This document shows, in pieces, positions 1-11,271 of a stretch of 64,000 nucleotides of DNA; position 1 is the stretch's first letter; each line of letters starts with the position of its first letter. Source of the stretch: Fagopyrum homotropicum (taxonomy: Eukaryota; Streptophyta; Magnoliopsida; Caryophyllales; Polygonaceae); contig BSWB01000005.1 of the NCBI GenBank assembly GCA_033239125.1, positions 98,145,994 to 98,209,993 of the forward strand, given 5' to 3'. The translations under genes and the position numbers were made by a program. The notes beneath the pieces are model-generated. The model saw nothing but the letters and a program-made list of their open reading frames with translations, had not been told where the DNA came from and did no database searches.

Positions 1-1145
1 AATCAAACTCCCTTGCAAACACCATAACCCTTAAACATTATCAAAATCAATCATAAGAAACTTCAATTTAGATCACCAAGTCATATAACATTCTCTTGAT
101 CTTAAGGACTTTCGAAGAAAGAAGGTCTAGAATGTGGAAAGGAAAGGAAACTTTAAGGAATGTGGTGCATGAATCCGGGAAAGTGGACAACTACTCTTTT
201 CTTCTTCTCTTGCGGTTTCTGCAACACCTTCAACTTAGAGCTTCGCTCTCTTCTTTTCATTTTTCGACTTTACTTTTGGAGTTATGGATAGAGGTGCACA
301 AAAACCGAAGCCTAGGAGATTGGCGTTTCTCAATTTTTATGAGATGCCTCAAACCCTTAGCGCACATACCATAATCCGCTAGGAATATCGCTCAATCCGA
401 CTTTGGCAAGACACAAACACCCGGCCATGTGAATGGTGCCGAGTTACTCATCATCATGATTGACTTCCCCAAACCTATAATTTATTTCTATTCCTTTGAA
501 TGCAAAGTATTGCTTTCATGGCCCTCCCACATCATACATGCCTTTTTCAATCGACTCCTCCAAATTCCCGGATAGGTAAATGAGGCCATTATTTCAATGA
601 GGGGCTAAATGATCAAAGAAAGAAGAAAGAAAAATTGAATTGCCTTAATCATCTCAACAAGAAGCATAAGAACTTATAGTGCGATTTCAACTTCAATCCC
701 TCAACATGATTTAGGTAGCATTCATCACATTATAAAACTTGCAAAAGAGGTATAATCAACTCATTCAATTTCTTTTCAATTCACTATTCGTTTAAGCATG
801 CAATTGTCATTAAACTCAATTCACAAGTAGTGATTATCATAGAAATCATCTTAATTCCTTAGAAGCACAAAATTTTTCAAAATTTTTCAATTTTTATGGG
901 TTTTTCAAACTCTTTTTCATGCAATGCAATAATGAAACGTGCAACAATATAATGAACATGCAAGATAGTCTCGATAGAAGCAATCAAAGTGAGTAAGAGT
1001 TATTACAACTTTTAGTCACACCCCACCCCATACTTAGAACAAACATTGTCCCTAATGTTCAAATAAAAGAAAGAAAAAGAAAGAAAAGAAAAAGAAACTC
1101 ACAAAGTGGAGGTGGAGCGGCTAAAGCTGTCGGTCATCATCATCA
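1..1145 (-). other. Element A 3' non-coding region
   Basis: No credible gene. This is the long untranslated stretch between the env-like stop and the polypurine tract. It aligns by eye with 18085-19403 (B) and 42571-43882 (D), and shorter blocks recur in C, E and F, for example 'attcccggatag' and the block around 'ggcaccattcacat' in sense orientation. Conservation over more than 1 kb of non-coding DNA across families suggests cis-acting RNA or DNA signals. Confidence 0.75.
1017..1059 (-). promoter_or_regulatory. Internal hairpin plus second polypurine-like tract (element A)
   Basis: In sense orientation a hairpin ACATTAGGGACAATGT is followed within a few bases by AAGTATGGGGTGGGGTG. The G-rich core AAGTATGGGG is the same as in the true polypurine tract next to the 3' LTR of B, C and E. 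The same pair is found in B, D, E, F and (diverged) C. It lies just downstream of the env stop, about 1 kb before the expected 3' LTR. A second plus-strand priming site is an inference. Confidence 0.55.
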
Positions 1146-2713
1146 TCACTGCGGCGCTGGTGGAGGCGGGAATGGAGAGAAACTAGGGTCGTAGTGCCGC
1201 CCAAACTGCTGGCGGTAGACGTCTCTCATCATATGATCGAGGTCGTCCAGGCGTCCATCTCTAGCATCGGCTCGGATCTCCAATGCTCCTACTCTCTCAA
1301 AAAGGCCAGTAGCCCAATCTGGCATCTGCTCATACCATCCCGGGGCCTGGTTGTACCACCCTGGAGCGTCGGACGGTGCTGGTGCTGGTGCTGATGGCTG
1401 CTGTGAGGACCATGGAGGTGGATCTCCGTACCATGTAGGAGGCGTATCCATCCAAGTGTTCTCTCACTCACGTTGGTGCGGCGAGAAGACGAACCTGAAG
1501 CTCTGGCTGCACGTGGAGAACGTCTAGGCACATCAGGGGCCGTATCCGGCTGATCCGGAAACGTGCCAAACTCCTGCTCTGCTCCTCCTCCTCCCTCATA
1601 CTGATCCCTCATCTCCTCCTCCTCAACTACTGGCGGTGGTGGGACATACGGAGGAGCTGCAATTTTGTTCGCATGCATAGCTGCGAACGTAGCCTTCCAA
1701 TTATGGCGTCCAGCCATAATGGAGTACTCCGGGAGCCACTCAATGCCCCTCCCCTTCCTGCTCTCCCAAGGCATGGCTGCGTAAGGCGGACCTCTATGGG
1801 TAGGGAAGATAAGGCCTCTAGTCATGAAGGCCTGGAGTCCTAGGGGTACAGCAGGTATGCATGTGCATGCAGAAAAATCAACCCCCAACATCCTAGCAAG
1901 GTGGGTAACTATCCCACCATATCCAATGTTCCCCGCCCTCTTGTTCTTAAGCTTGCTCATGGTAGCAGCTAAGAGGGTGGCGCAATCAGCAGGGCGCCCA
2001 TACAGCATAGAATACAACAAAAAGAGCTCATCCGTCTTGATCTTTTGAGGTGTCTACGTCCTAGGGAAGAGACACTCCGAAAGAACACGGTGAGCAATCT
2101 TCAAGGCTAAGTGATACATCAACTTAGCCTTGGTATCAGTAGGTTGCCAGCGGTCCTCGCTGGCGTTAATCATAGCTACCTCCTCCCAAAAGTCTTTGGC
2201 GTAAACACCACTAGGAAAACGACCATTGAAGGTCTCTTGGAACCCAAAGAAGGCTCCAAACTCACGGATGGTAAAATCATAGTTTCTTTCCATAAGACGG
2301 AAAGAAACTGTCCTATCCACATGGCTGTGCTCAAACGACGTCACAACCTCTCTCGTTATCTCCTCATAAGCGTCCTCTTGGATAGCCGAGAAGACGATAA
2401 GACTGGCTCTATCCAAGAGCCAAGTAAGGTCATCTACTATGTTTAGAGGAACTAGATCCTCCAACCACAGATACCTAGGTCCGATAACTGCCCTCTTATG
2501 GATCCTCTCGAGTGCATCGAGATGATCCTCGTGAATGGTGGGTACTCTAGGGCTAGGAGGTGCGGGTGATGAAGGTGATGATGGAGGTGAAGGGGAGGAG
2601 GGTGGTGGTGCTCTAGAGGATGAAGAGGAAGAGGGGTTACCCTTCCTCTTTTTGTTCTGCTCATTCTTCTTCTCCTTAATCCTCCCTGAAACTCTCCTAA
2701 CAAAATCCATCAC
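1146..2713 (-). pseudogene. Athila env-like ORF, decayed (element A)
   Basis: The third gene of Athila-type elements, often called env-like; its function is unknown and I see no signal peptide or clear transmembrane segment. It starts MMDFVRR at 2713, has a basic Lys/Arg patch, a Ser/Pro-rich stretch, then a conserved globular part (RAVIGPRYL, FRLMERNYDF, FGAFFGFQETFNGRFPSG, RAGNIGYGG) and a Pro/Trp/Tyr-rich C-terminus ending PPPPAPQ. It resembles the plant 'Athila ORF1'/putative plant transposon protein families. Breaks: a TAG near 2054 where B and D read a sense codon, and a frameshift near 1460 separating the C-terminal 100 codons. It lies downstream of pol behind a long leader, so expression would need a spliced or separate transcript. 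Confidence 0.8.
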
Positions 2714-2876
2714 TGTTCAAAACCACGGTCTGTTCTTGATTTTCCACGGCCGTGGAACTGACAGAGACCGTGATTCGTCTCGACTTTTCTCAAAAATCCA
2801 CAAACAGCACTCAAACTCAGCAATCAGGCAGCCCTAGTCTAATTCCTTCCAATTTCAATCAGTTCTCCTAAAATTT
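2714..2876 (-). repeat. Palindrome module upstream of env start (element A)
   Basis: Full palindrome CCACGGCCGTGG at 2744-2755 with half-sites CCACGG at 2723-2728 (21 bases upstream on +) and ACCGTG around 2767. It lies just upstream of the env-like ATG, as do 20976-20987 in B and 45456-45467 in D. No other feature in this stretch. Confidence 0.8.
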
Positions 2877-3416
2877 CTAGCAAAAACGAACCCAAATTGA
2901 CGAAGATAGAGAAGAGCGGAAAAAACCTAGGTTTCGGATTTTAAAATCCGAATTCTGCGTTCCTTGGCGAATTGCCGCTCGATTCGTTGCTTGGATCTCG
3001 TTGGTGGTCGAATTTGCTTCAATTTGGAACGAAGAATCGTTGAAAACGATTAACGAACGGAGATTTGAGGTGAAGGGCGTGGAATCGGTGAGAGAGGGTC
3101 GTGGAATTGGGTTTTTGGTGAGTTTTTGTGAAGAACGTGGTTTATATAGTGGCCGGCAAAATTTTCGAAAACCACGGTTTATCGGGGGGTATCCACGGCC
3201 GTGGAAATGTACGGAACCGTGGTTTTGGTGATTTTTCAAAGGCTTTTGGAAATTACGGTCACTGTAGCTGTCACGACCGTGGTTTAGGCCGTGGAACTCT
3301 CTGTAATGCTCCAAAGTCCAAGTTTCGTCACTTTTCTTCAAAATAACTCTTCCGCTTTCCTTGTCCACCGTTCCTACATCCAAAAACACGAACATACCGG
3401 AAGGAATCGAAGGCAA
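2877..3416 (-). CDS. Small conserved ORF between pol and env (element A), unknown function
   Basis: An open frame of 179 codons starting MPSIPSGMFVFLDVG. The first 60 or so residues are shared with small ORFs at the same place in B (21280-21645) and D (45790-46125), including DETWTL, HYREFHG, GRDSYSDRN and NHGSVHFHG. The middle stretch differs in sequence between A and B/D but keeps length and frame. Part of the similarity is forced by the palindrome CCACGGCCGTGG, which reads as HGRG. It may be a real small protein, an upstream ORF controlling env, or an accident of a conserved leader. I recognise no domain. Confidence 0.35.
   Translation of the reverse strand: MPSIPSGMFVFLDVGTVDKESGRVILKKSDETWTLEHYREFHGLNHGRDSYSDRNFQKPLKNHQNHGSVHFHGRGYPPINRGFRKFCRPLYKPRSSQKLTKNPIPRPSLTDSTPFTSNLRSLIVFNDSSFQIEANSTTNEIQATNRAAIRQGTQNSDFKIRNLGFFRSSLSSSIWVRFC
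3174..3294 (-). repeat. Palindrome module in pol-env leader (element A)
   Basis: Contains half-site CCACGG near 3174, full CCACGGCCGTGG at 3193-3204, right half-site ACCGTGG at 3216-3222, then CACGACCGTGG at 3272-3282 and GGCCGTGG at 3287-3294. Equivalent modules stand at 21405-21531 in B and 45889-46012 in D. Confidence 0.8.
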
Positions 3417-3480
3417 AACAAAACAAAACGTCTAAACTAAGCTAAACTGTGAATCGAAAATATAAACGTAAATGCAATAC

Positions 3481-3498
3481 CTTGGGTTGCCTCCCAAG
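3481..3498 (-). promoter_or_regulatory. Conserved hairpin at the pol-env junction (element A)
   Basis: CTTGGGAGGCAACCCAAG in sense orientation: a 6-bp stem with a purine-rich loop, 40-odd bases past the pol stop, followed by a conserved AAGCGC block. It is also found in B (21710-21727), D (46190-46207) and C (25496-25513); E and F have the compensated form AATGGGAGGCAACCCATT. A conserved element of this kind is known in Athila-like elements; its role is not established. Confidence 0.7.
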
Positions 3499-3539
3499 AA
3501 GCGCTTTGTTTAAGGTCCGTAGCTAGACCAATCTCGCAC

Positions 3540-6500
3540 TTATTCGAGTACGATAGGCGCGAACTCTTCAGCTTGGAGTTCCGGCGTATACTTCTTGAGT
3601 CGTTGACCGTTCACCTTAAAACTTCCGCCCGCTTCACCCCATACTTCAACTGCACCATGGGGAAAGATACGCTTAATTAGAAAAGGTCCGGTCCAATGAG
3701 ATTTAAGCTTACCTGGAAAGAGACGAAGCCTTGAATTGAAGAGGAGAACTTGATCTCATTCTTTGAAGTCCTTTGGAATGATATGCTTATCATGCCAACG
3801 CTTTGCTCTCTCCTTATAGATCTTGGCGTTTTCATAAGCGTTCAAGCGGAGTTCTTCCAGCTCATTAAGGTCCAAGAGACGCTTCTCTCCCGCTTCCTTC
3901 ATGCTGAAATTTAACCATTTGATAGCCCAAAACACCTTATGCTCCAACTCTACCGGTAAGTGACAAGACTTCCCATACACGAGGTTGTATGGTGTGGTTC
4001 CTATGGGAGTCTTGTACGCAATCCAGTATGCCCACAATGCGTCATCAAGTTTCAAAGACCAATCCTTCCTAGTCCTTGAAACCGTCTTCTCTAGAATTCC
4101 TTTGATCTCCCGATTTGAGATCTCAACTTGTCCACTTGTTTGTGGATGATAAGGGGTGGCGATCTTGTGAGTAACCCCATACTTACCTAGAAGAGCTTCA
4201 AAGCGCCGGGCAATGAAGTGAGAACCTCCATCACTAATGATAGTCCTTGGTGTTCCAAATCGTGGAAAAATGGTCTTGTTGAAGAACTTAACCACCACCA
4301 TGGCATCATTGGTGGGAGAGGCAATTGCTTCCACCCATCTAGAAACATAATCCACCGCCAAGAGTATGTATTGGTTTCCACAAGATAATGGAAACGGTCC
4401 CATAAAATCTACTCACCAAACGTCGAAAATCTCCACCTCTTGGATGTTACTGAGAGGCATCTCATTCCTCCTAGAGATATTACCTGTTCTTTGACAAGCA
4501 TCGCAGCAAGAAACAAAGGATTGCACATCTCTAAATAAATTAGGCCAAAAGAATCCAGATTGCAATACCTTTGCGCTAGTCTTGTTCGAACTAGCGTGTC
4601 CCCCACAAGGTAGTGAATGACAATGGCGGATGACACTTTGCATCTCATCTTCCGGCACACATCGCCGAATGATGCCATCCGGACCTCTCTTGAAGAGGAG
4701 AGGTTCATTCCAAAAGTATTCCCGAACATCCTTAAAGAACTTCTTTCTTTGTGCGTAGGATAATCCGGGCGGTATCTCCTGGCAAACCAAATAGTTAACA
4801 AAATCAGCAAACCATGGTTCGTTACCTTTGGAGATCACATCGATGCACTCCTCAATAATTTGTAGGTGTTCGTCCGGGAAGGAGTCATCTATAGGTAAGT
4901 GGTCGTCCTCTAGATGTGTTAGGCGACTCAAATGATCCGCAACAGAATTTTCCGAACCTTTCTTGTCGCGGATCTCTAGATCGAATTCTTGTAGGAGAAG
5001 AATCCATCTAATTAGCCTTGGTTTTGCATCCTTCTTTGCAAGGAGGTATCGGATCGCATCATGATCCGTGTAGACAATCACCTTTGCACCTACAACGTAA
5101 GAGCGAAACTTGTCAATAGCATAGACAATGGCTAGAAATTCTTTTTCCGTAGTGGCGTAGTTGAGCTGCGCTTCATCTAGTGTCTTGCTGGCGTAGTATA
5201 TGGCATGGGTTCGCCCTTCCTTTCGTTGTCCAAGAACAGCTCCTATAGCTACGTCACTAGCATCGCACATAACCTCAAAAGGTAGAGTCCAATCCGGAGG
5301 TTGGATAATAGGTGCTGAAATTAGAGCTTGCCAAATTGTGTTGAACGCCTCTAAACATTCTTGTGAAAACTCAAAAACTGCATCCTTCATCAATAGATTA
5401 GTGAGCAGTTTTGATATTTTAGAAAAGTCTTTAATGAAACGTATATAGAATCCAGCATGTCCTAGGAAACTTCTTATCCCTTTCACCGAAGTTGGGGGAG
5501 GAAGCTTCTCTATTGTCTCTATTTTCGCCTTATTCACCTCTATCCCTCTACTAGAGATTAGGTGTCCTAATACAATTCCTTCCTTTACCATAAGTTGACA
5601 CTTCTCCCAATTAAGAACTAGATTAGTATCTTCACATCTTTGTAAAACAAGAGCAAGGTTAGAAAGGCAATTGTCAAAAGAGGAACTGTATACGGAGAAG
5701 TCATCCATGAAGACCTCCATGATTTCCTCAATGCATTCGGAGAAGATGGCCATCATGCACCTTTGAAAGGTGGCTGGGGCGTTGCAAAGCCCGAACGGCA
5801 TTCTCCTATAAGCGAACGTACCCCATGGGCACGTGAATGTGGTCTTCTCCTGATCGTCCGGGTGTATCGGAATCTGAAAGAAACCACTATAACCGTCAAG
5901 ATAGCAAAAGTGTGAATGTTGCGCTAACCTTTCAAGCATTTGATCGATGAAGGGTAGTGGGAAGTGATCCTTCCTCGTCGCGTTGTTAAGCTTGCGGTAG
6001 TCAATGCACATCCGCCATTCCGTTACGGTTCGGGTAGGAATGTGTTCGTTATTCTTGTTGGTGATGACCGTCATTCCTCCCTTCTTCGGAACTACTTGAA
6101 CTAGACTCACCCACTTACTATCGGAGATAAGATATATGATACCTGCATTAAGAGTTTAAGAATTTCCTTCTTGACAACCTCCTTCATGGTCGGATTCAAC
6201 CGCCTTTGAGGTTGTCTTGAAGTCCTAAAGTCTTCCTCCATTAATATTTTATGCATGCATAAGGAGGGTTTGATTCCTACTAAGTCTTCTATAGTATAAC
6301 CTAAAGCTTTCCTATGTTTCCTAAGGACAACCATAAGTTTACTATGTTCATCTATGGTTAGATCGGAACTAACAATAACTGGATAGGTAGAGTTAGGTCC
6401 TAGAAAAGCGTACCTTAGATGTGTAGGAAGTTGTTTCAATTCCATTGCTTTCGGAGCTTCCAATGACTCTTGAGGAGCATCCGATGTCTCCTTAGAAGTG

Positions 6501-9461
6501 TCTAAGGGTGTAGAGGATGTGGGAGAAGAATCAAAAGAAGTTGAAGAAGTGGCACGATCATCCCCTTCCACGGCCTGAATCACGGTTTCCATACATCTTC
6601 CACGGCCGTGGTTTAGGGCATGGAAGGTGGTTACGGTTGCTCTGCCTTCTCCACGACCGTGTAACCCTCTGGAGTGAGCCACGCTTTGGGTGGTGAGATC
6701 TACGGCCGTGGAATATAGTGTATGGCCGTGGATTCTCACGTTTTCTGCCTCGTCGTGGAGCTTCTCAAATTCCACTTCACCCACCTCTTCTTGTGCTTCT
6801 AAGGCTTCAATTGCCTCATTGCACTCCTCTTCTTCACCTACATTCGTTAGACTCATAGCAATAACCTTTTGCAAAGGATCTTTGAAGAGAATCGCACTTA
6901 CCTCCTCTCTAGACAACCTCTCTTCATCTTGAATAGTGAATATATCCTCATCAAAGATTGGCTCCTTCATTAGAGTGGAAAGAACGAACTCTAACTTCTC
7001 TTCTCCTATGTCAAAAGCGAGACTAGCATTCTTGCAATCGACTATACAGCCGGAAGTTGCAAGAAACGGTCTTCCGAGTATGATCGGGACCGGACTATCT
7101 GCGGGAATGTCAAGCACAACAAAATCAATGGGAACAAAGAATTTACCTAGCTTGACTGGGACGTCTTCTACAATACCGACGGGGCGAGTGATGGATCGAT
7201 CCGCCATGTACAACGTCATCTTCACCGGTTTAGGGTCGTCTAAACCGATCTTCCTACATAACGCAAGTGGTATGATGCTCACACTTGCTCCCAAGTCACA
7301 TAACGCATCATATGTGACATCTCCCACTCCTATGGGAATGCAAAACGACCCCGGATCCTTTAGCTTTTGGGGGCATTTTCTCCTTCATGGTCTTGATGAG
7401 ATCCGAAGAATCCGAACTCATCTTAACCTCTCCAAATTCCTCTAGCTTCCTCTTATTGGAGAGGAGATCCTTTAAGAACTTGCCATAAGCCGGCATACCT
7501 ACAATAGCATCAATAAAGGGTATATTAATATGCAGCTTGCTCATGAGTTCTATAAACTTACCAAACTGTTTATCTAGGCGCGCTCTCGCTCTAGATTGAG
7601 GGAATGGTAGGGGAGGTTTGTAAGTTGGAGGAGGAACGTAGACATCTTCCTTCTCCTTCCCCTTCTCTTTGTCTTTTTCAACAGGGACTTCAACAAACTT
7701 AGGCTGCGGATCGGTGGTAGTCACTCCGCTCCTAGTTGTGATTGCCATCACCCTTCCCTTAGGGTTGTCCTCCGTCTTTCCTGGAAGTTTCCCTTGATTC
7801 CTAGGAACTTCCTCCGCATGGCTGAACAATTGGCTTTCCAAAACCTTTTGGGCTTTATCAACCTTAGAAATTTGATCATCAACCTTAATGATGCGGTTCT
7901 CCAAACCTTGAAGCTTTCCCAAGATCGTTTCCAACATGGGATCGGGCTTCTCCTTCCCCGAAGTGTTTCCTCCATTAGATGTTTGCCCCTGGCTTTTCAA
8001 AGGAGTAGGGGAAGAGGAAGGTGGAGTTAGTGAATTCGAATTGGAAGGATAAGAGTTACTGGAGTTTTGTTGATTGGAGCGCTAATTGTTGTTGTTTGAA
8101 CCCCTATTGTTGTTCCAATTGTTGTTCCGGTTATTGTTATTGCCATTCCAATTATTCTGGTTGTTGTTCCGGTTGTTGTTGTTGTTGCGGTTTGTGTTCT
8201 CACCGCCATTGTTGTTGTTGCCCAAATAGCCAACATCCTTTTTTTGTTGCTTTGGAAAGTTGGTCTTGATAGCCTCCTTCAACTCTTTGATCTCATTGTT
8301 GAGGGAGAAAATCTGATTTTGAGCTTCATGTGTGAGCTTCGCTCCTTGCTCCACACGATTTCCCTCCACTTTCCGGTGGGAATACTTCTCTATGACTCTT
8401 GCTTGCTTCTAAATGAAGTCCCAAGCGTCATCTTCTCTCATGTCCATGAATGTGCCACATGAGAGGGATTGGAGCTTGAATTGTATCTCCACATCCAGCC
8501 CCTTATAGTAAATCTCCAGCAATGCAAGCTTGGATATGCCATGAGGAGGGCAATACAATAATAAATCCTGAAACCTTTCCCATGATTGAAACAAACTTTC
8601 GTTAGATCTCATGGAAAATGCATTAATCTTACCTCTAAGTTCCGCCGTTTTGGATGGCGGAAAGAACTTAGTGAGGAACTCCGTGGAAAGGTCTTCCCAT
8701 GTGTCTAGTTTCCCATTAGGAAGAGCTTGGTACCAAGACAATGCTTTCCCCTTCAAGGAGAAGAAGAAAGGCTTGAGCTTATAGTTGTTGGTAGTCGCGT
8801 TCTTCGGCCTCATTGTCTCCATTATACACTCAAAGTTTTGTAAGTGTTGGTGTGGAGATTCAGCGGTTGTCCCGCCAAATTGATTTTGGCGAACAAGAGT
8901 AATAACTTGAGGGTTGAAGCTAAACCCTTGTACATCATCAGCATCAAAGTTCACACCTAAACGGCGTGGTTGCTGCGTTGGATCCATCCTTTGGCCAAGA
9001 GTTCTTGGCTCCGCATCCACACGTTCGATCCTTGCATTCCTAGGTGGAACACGGCGATTAGCAGCTGCCCGTGGATGGAATGGATTCACATTGATCGTGG
9101 GATCAATTTCCTCTAGCGGTGGCATGGAGGAATCGCTATCATCAACGGATGGATGACCTCTATTCGACCTTAAGGATCTCCTTGAAGATTTCTTGCTCCC
9201 CTTATTCTTAAGGTTGCTTAGTTCTATCCTCATCTGGAACATCATATCTTTTAGATCGTCAACTTGAGATTGATGACGATCCATTTCATCTCTACGTGTC
9301 CTCTCGCTCCATTGGAGTTGGGCTTCTTTCTCCGCTAGCTCCGATTGAAGATCACGTTCGTTTTCTTCAGCCATCTTCTTTTCCTTACGCTTTTGCCTTA
9401 AAGTTCTCTCAAGCTCTTGATCAAAAGGCAAGAGGTCTCCGGTGTTCCTAGACCTGCGCAT
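3540..9461 (-). pseudogene. gag-pol polyprotein, decayed (element A)
   Basis: Starts MRRSRNTGDLLPF at 9461, as in F. Order: coiled-coil N-terminus; Retrotrans_gag core (SLKGKALSWYQALP, FFPPSKTAELRGKI); Asn-rich tract near 8090-8230; protease (DALCDLGASVSIIPLALC); linker with palindromes; RT (RMPFGLCNAPATFQRCM, FMDDFSVY); RNase H (CDASDVAIGAVLGQ, YTDHDAIRYLL); integrase zinc-binding H-H-C-C (CDACQRTGNISRR) and DDE core (AVDYVSRWVEAIA, ISDGGSHF, HPQTSGQVEISNREIK). Damage: stop near 8409 in gag, stop near 8084 after the Asn tract, one-base insertion near 7365, frameshift near 6145 between linker and RT, stop near 4412 at the integrase core, stop near 3756. The expected end is about 3540. Confidence 0.9.
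6568..6731 (-). repeat. Palindrome cluster in protease-RT linker (element A)
   Basis: Inside the coding linker: CCACGGCC at 6568-6575, full CCACGGCCGTGG at 6600-6611, CCACGACCGTG near 6651-6661, TACGGCCGTGG at 6701-6711 and TGGCCGTGG near 6723-6731. They read as repeated HGRG-type residues in the polyprotein. B and D have three sites here and F has its own motif at the same place. Confidence 0.8.
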
Positions 9462-9539
9462 GCACTCAAAGAGATATCAAATAACAAGGGAGAAGCTCCC
9501 AAGCTTGACAATCGTATGCCGAATTCGGCCTAGACCAAA

Positions 9540-9557
9540 TCCCCGGCAACGGCGCCA
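9540..9557 (-). other. Primer-binding site, tRNA-Asp type (element A)
   Basis: TGGCGCCGTTGCCGGGGA on the minus strand, the Athila-type PBS matching the 3' end of plant tRNA-Asp. It is separated from the LTR end by a short AGTTTT spacer that is the same in A, B, C, E and F. Confidence 0.9.
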
Positions 9558-9563
9558 AAAACT

Positions 9564-11271
9564 TGTTCGCCACTTAGCGTGCGTGCAAATAAGCTTTAAA
9601 TTTATAAAACTAGAATCAAGCAAGCGAACCCGCAGTGTACGGATCGATATAGTTAAGCAAGAATTCCAGAGTATCGAACACAGGGATTTGGGGGGAACAA
9701 ATTCAATTGTAGATTATCAAGCAAGTAAATGTAAAAAGCTTTTCGAATATTGGGAAAACAACAATCCTAAAGATCCAAATATCCAGCTGTGGCAATCGAT
9801 TCAAGATATACTAATGATATAAGGACAGAGTTAAGATATGCAAAGGTATGCTAATGTAAGGTAATCGTATGGTGAAGTTCCAAAAACCTTATATGACTCA
9901 CCTACAAGACACTCTCTATAAAGGTTGTTGAGGCTTCAATATAGAAAGATTCTAAAGATGAGAATTAATGTCAAATACCCAAACTTGTAATCCAAAGATC
10001 AAGACTAACTGAATCGATTAAGGTTGTGACACTCACAATCGAGGTAGAGGTTGTTGAGGCTTCACTACCACCTAGAAAAGGCAAACCTAAAGTAAGTTAA
10101 AGCAGATCTTTGACTTTGGATTAAAGTAAAAGCAAGTTCGTAACTTAACACAAAATTACGGCTAGTTCTTGAGTTCCACGGCCGTAGAAGCTCAAGAATA
10201 GACCGTGGATTAGGGTTCGTCGGCGATTCTCTCTAACTCTCAGGGTCCAATCTGTTTACGATCGATCTATCATCATCTAAGCCACAACTATCAACCCTTC
10301 ACCTTAGAATTGTTAAGGGTTTTTAGCCAACAATAGTCATATTGATATCAAATTCAAGAATTAAAAGATTGAAAGATGAAAACTTCCGAAAACCTTCAAT
10401 AAACTTCAAACCAATCTCAAAGTCACAATCAAGAACAATTATCGTCACTAGATTCGGAATAGAACAAACAAACACAATCTTAGATAAGAAGGAAGAACGG
10501 GATGTCAATCCGTCTTCTAAATCAAACCTAAACAAGAAGCGAGTCTCCTTGAGAACAATCTTCCGAATCTTCGATCTTCCGTCAATCCGGAAATCACAAT
10601 AGCAATGCGCCAAAATCTCTCAACAAAATCTCCGCCAAGTGCGAAATTAGGGCAATTCCAAACGCAAGCGTAAAGCGAGGTCTAAGCAGAGGTGACGGAA
10701 TCTCCCTCCGTCCGTCCTTTTATAGTGTAAGATAAAATATCGGCCCGGCCCAATTGCGTAGGAGATCGTGGCTTAAAGTGTGGTGAAAAAGATCGCCAAG
10801 ATCACGGTCGTGGAAGGGTTCCACGGCCGTAATTTAGAGCGTGGAAATCAACACGGTTTGAACCATCTTCTCCACGGCCGTAGAAGTTACTGGAATGAAC
10901 CACACTTCCCTAGCCATGGTTCCACGGCCGTGGACTTGAACGTGGAAAGTGGTACGGCCGTTTTTTAGAGCGTGGTTTAGGGCAAGAACGTGGTTCTTCC
11001 TTAGCTTCGTGCATTCCTCAAGTTGGCACTCCCTTAGTTCCTAGAAATGTCCTCAATCCATGGACAAGTTCAATCAACTCCATCCTTGCTCAATTCCGTT
11101 CGGAAATAGCTCTCAATTACCTATAATCAACATAAAGCTTGTGTAGATCTCTATATCGACATTATAGACAAACTAGCTCACAAATGCATCAATGCTCAAT
11201 CAATGACTATCAATATGGATCAAATACACTTAGAAAACGTGCTTAAAATATCACAATATTTCATGCTAACA
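9564..11271 (-). repeat. 5' LTR of element A
   Basis: Ends TGTTCGCC...GCTAACA on the plus strand, i.e. TGTTAGC...GCGAACA in sense, about 1708 bp. Homologous to the B/D LTRs. Contains the shared CCCGCAGTGTACGG block near the PBS end, two copies of a GTTGTTGAGGCTTCA word (about 9925 and 10050), a TATA-like CTATAAAAGG in sense around 10718-10725, and two palindrome clusters: 10176-10210 (CCACGGCCGTAG plus half-site) and 10803-10975 (10821-10832, 10872-10883, exact copy 10922-10933, and half-sites). Confidence 0.9.

Larger units (their letters stand above)
1..11271 (-). mobile_element. Element A: Athila-type Ty3/gypsy retrotransposon, left end outside window
   Basis: Minus-strand element read right to left: 5' LTR (9564-11271), tRNA-Asp PBS, gag-pol, pol-env hairpin, leader with a small ORF, env-like gene and 3' non-coding region. 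The sequence at position 1 aligns with the 3' non-coding region of element B about 230 bases inside B's 3' LTR, so A's polypurine tract and 3' LTR should lie just off the left edge. The coding regions carry several stops and frameshifts, so A is dead in cis. The base just right of the LTR starts AGATG, which would be the target duplication; its partner is off-window. Athila assignment rests on the PBS and the env-like ORF. Confidence 0.9.

Noticed and set aside
96..374. Small frames in the 3' non-coding regions (e.g. 96-374, 18373-18627, 42857-43111, 53434-53679)
   Set aside because: They lie in conserved non-coding DNA, differ in frame and start between A, B and D, and encode nothing recognisable.
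2535..2837. Open frames antisense to env, gag and pol (e.g. 2535-2837, 5200-5448, 6936-7445, 31865-32200, 49417-49752)
   Set aside because: They mirror conserved coding sequence on the other strand, have no recognisable domains of their own, and their conservation is explained by the real genes.
9540..9557. tRNA gene at the PBS matches
   Set aside because: Only the last 18 bases of a tRNA are matched and they sit next to LTR ends, as expected for a primer-binding site.
10922..10933. CCACGGCCGTGG as an ordinary G-box
   Set aside because: The G-box core is CACGTG; here CACG and CGTG are split by GCC-type bases, and other families have quite different outer bases, so G-box factors do not explain the set.
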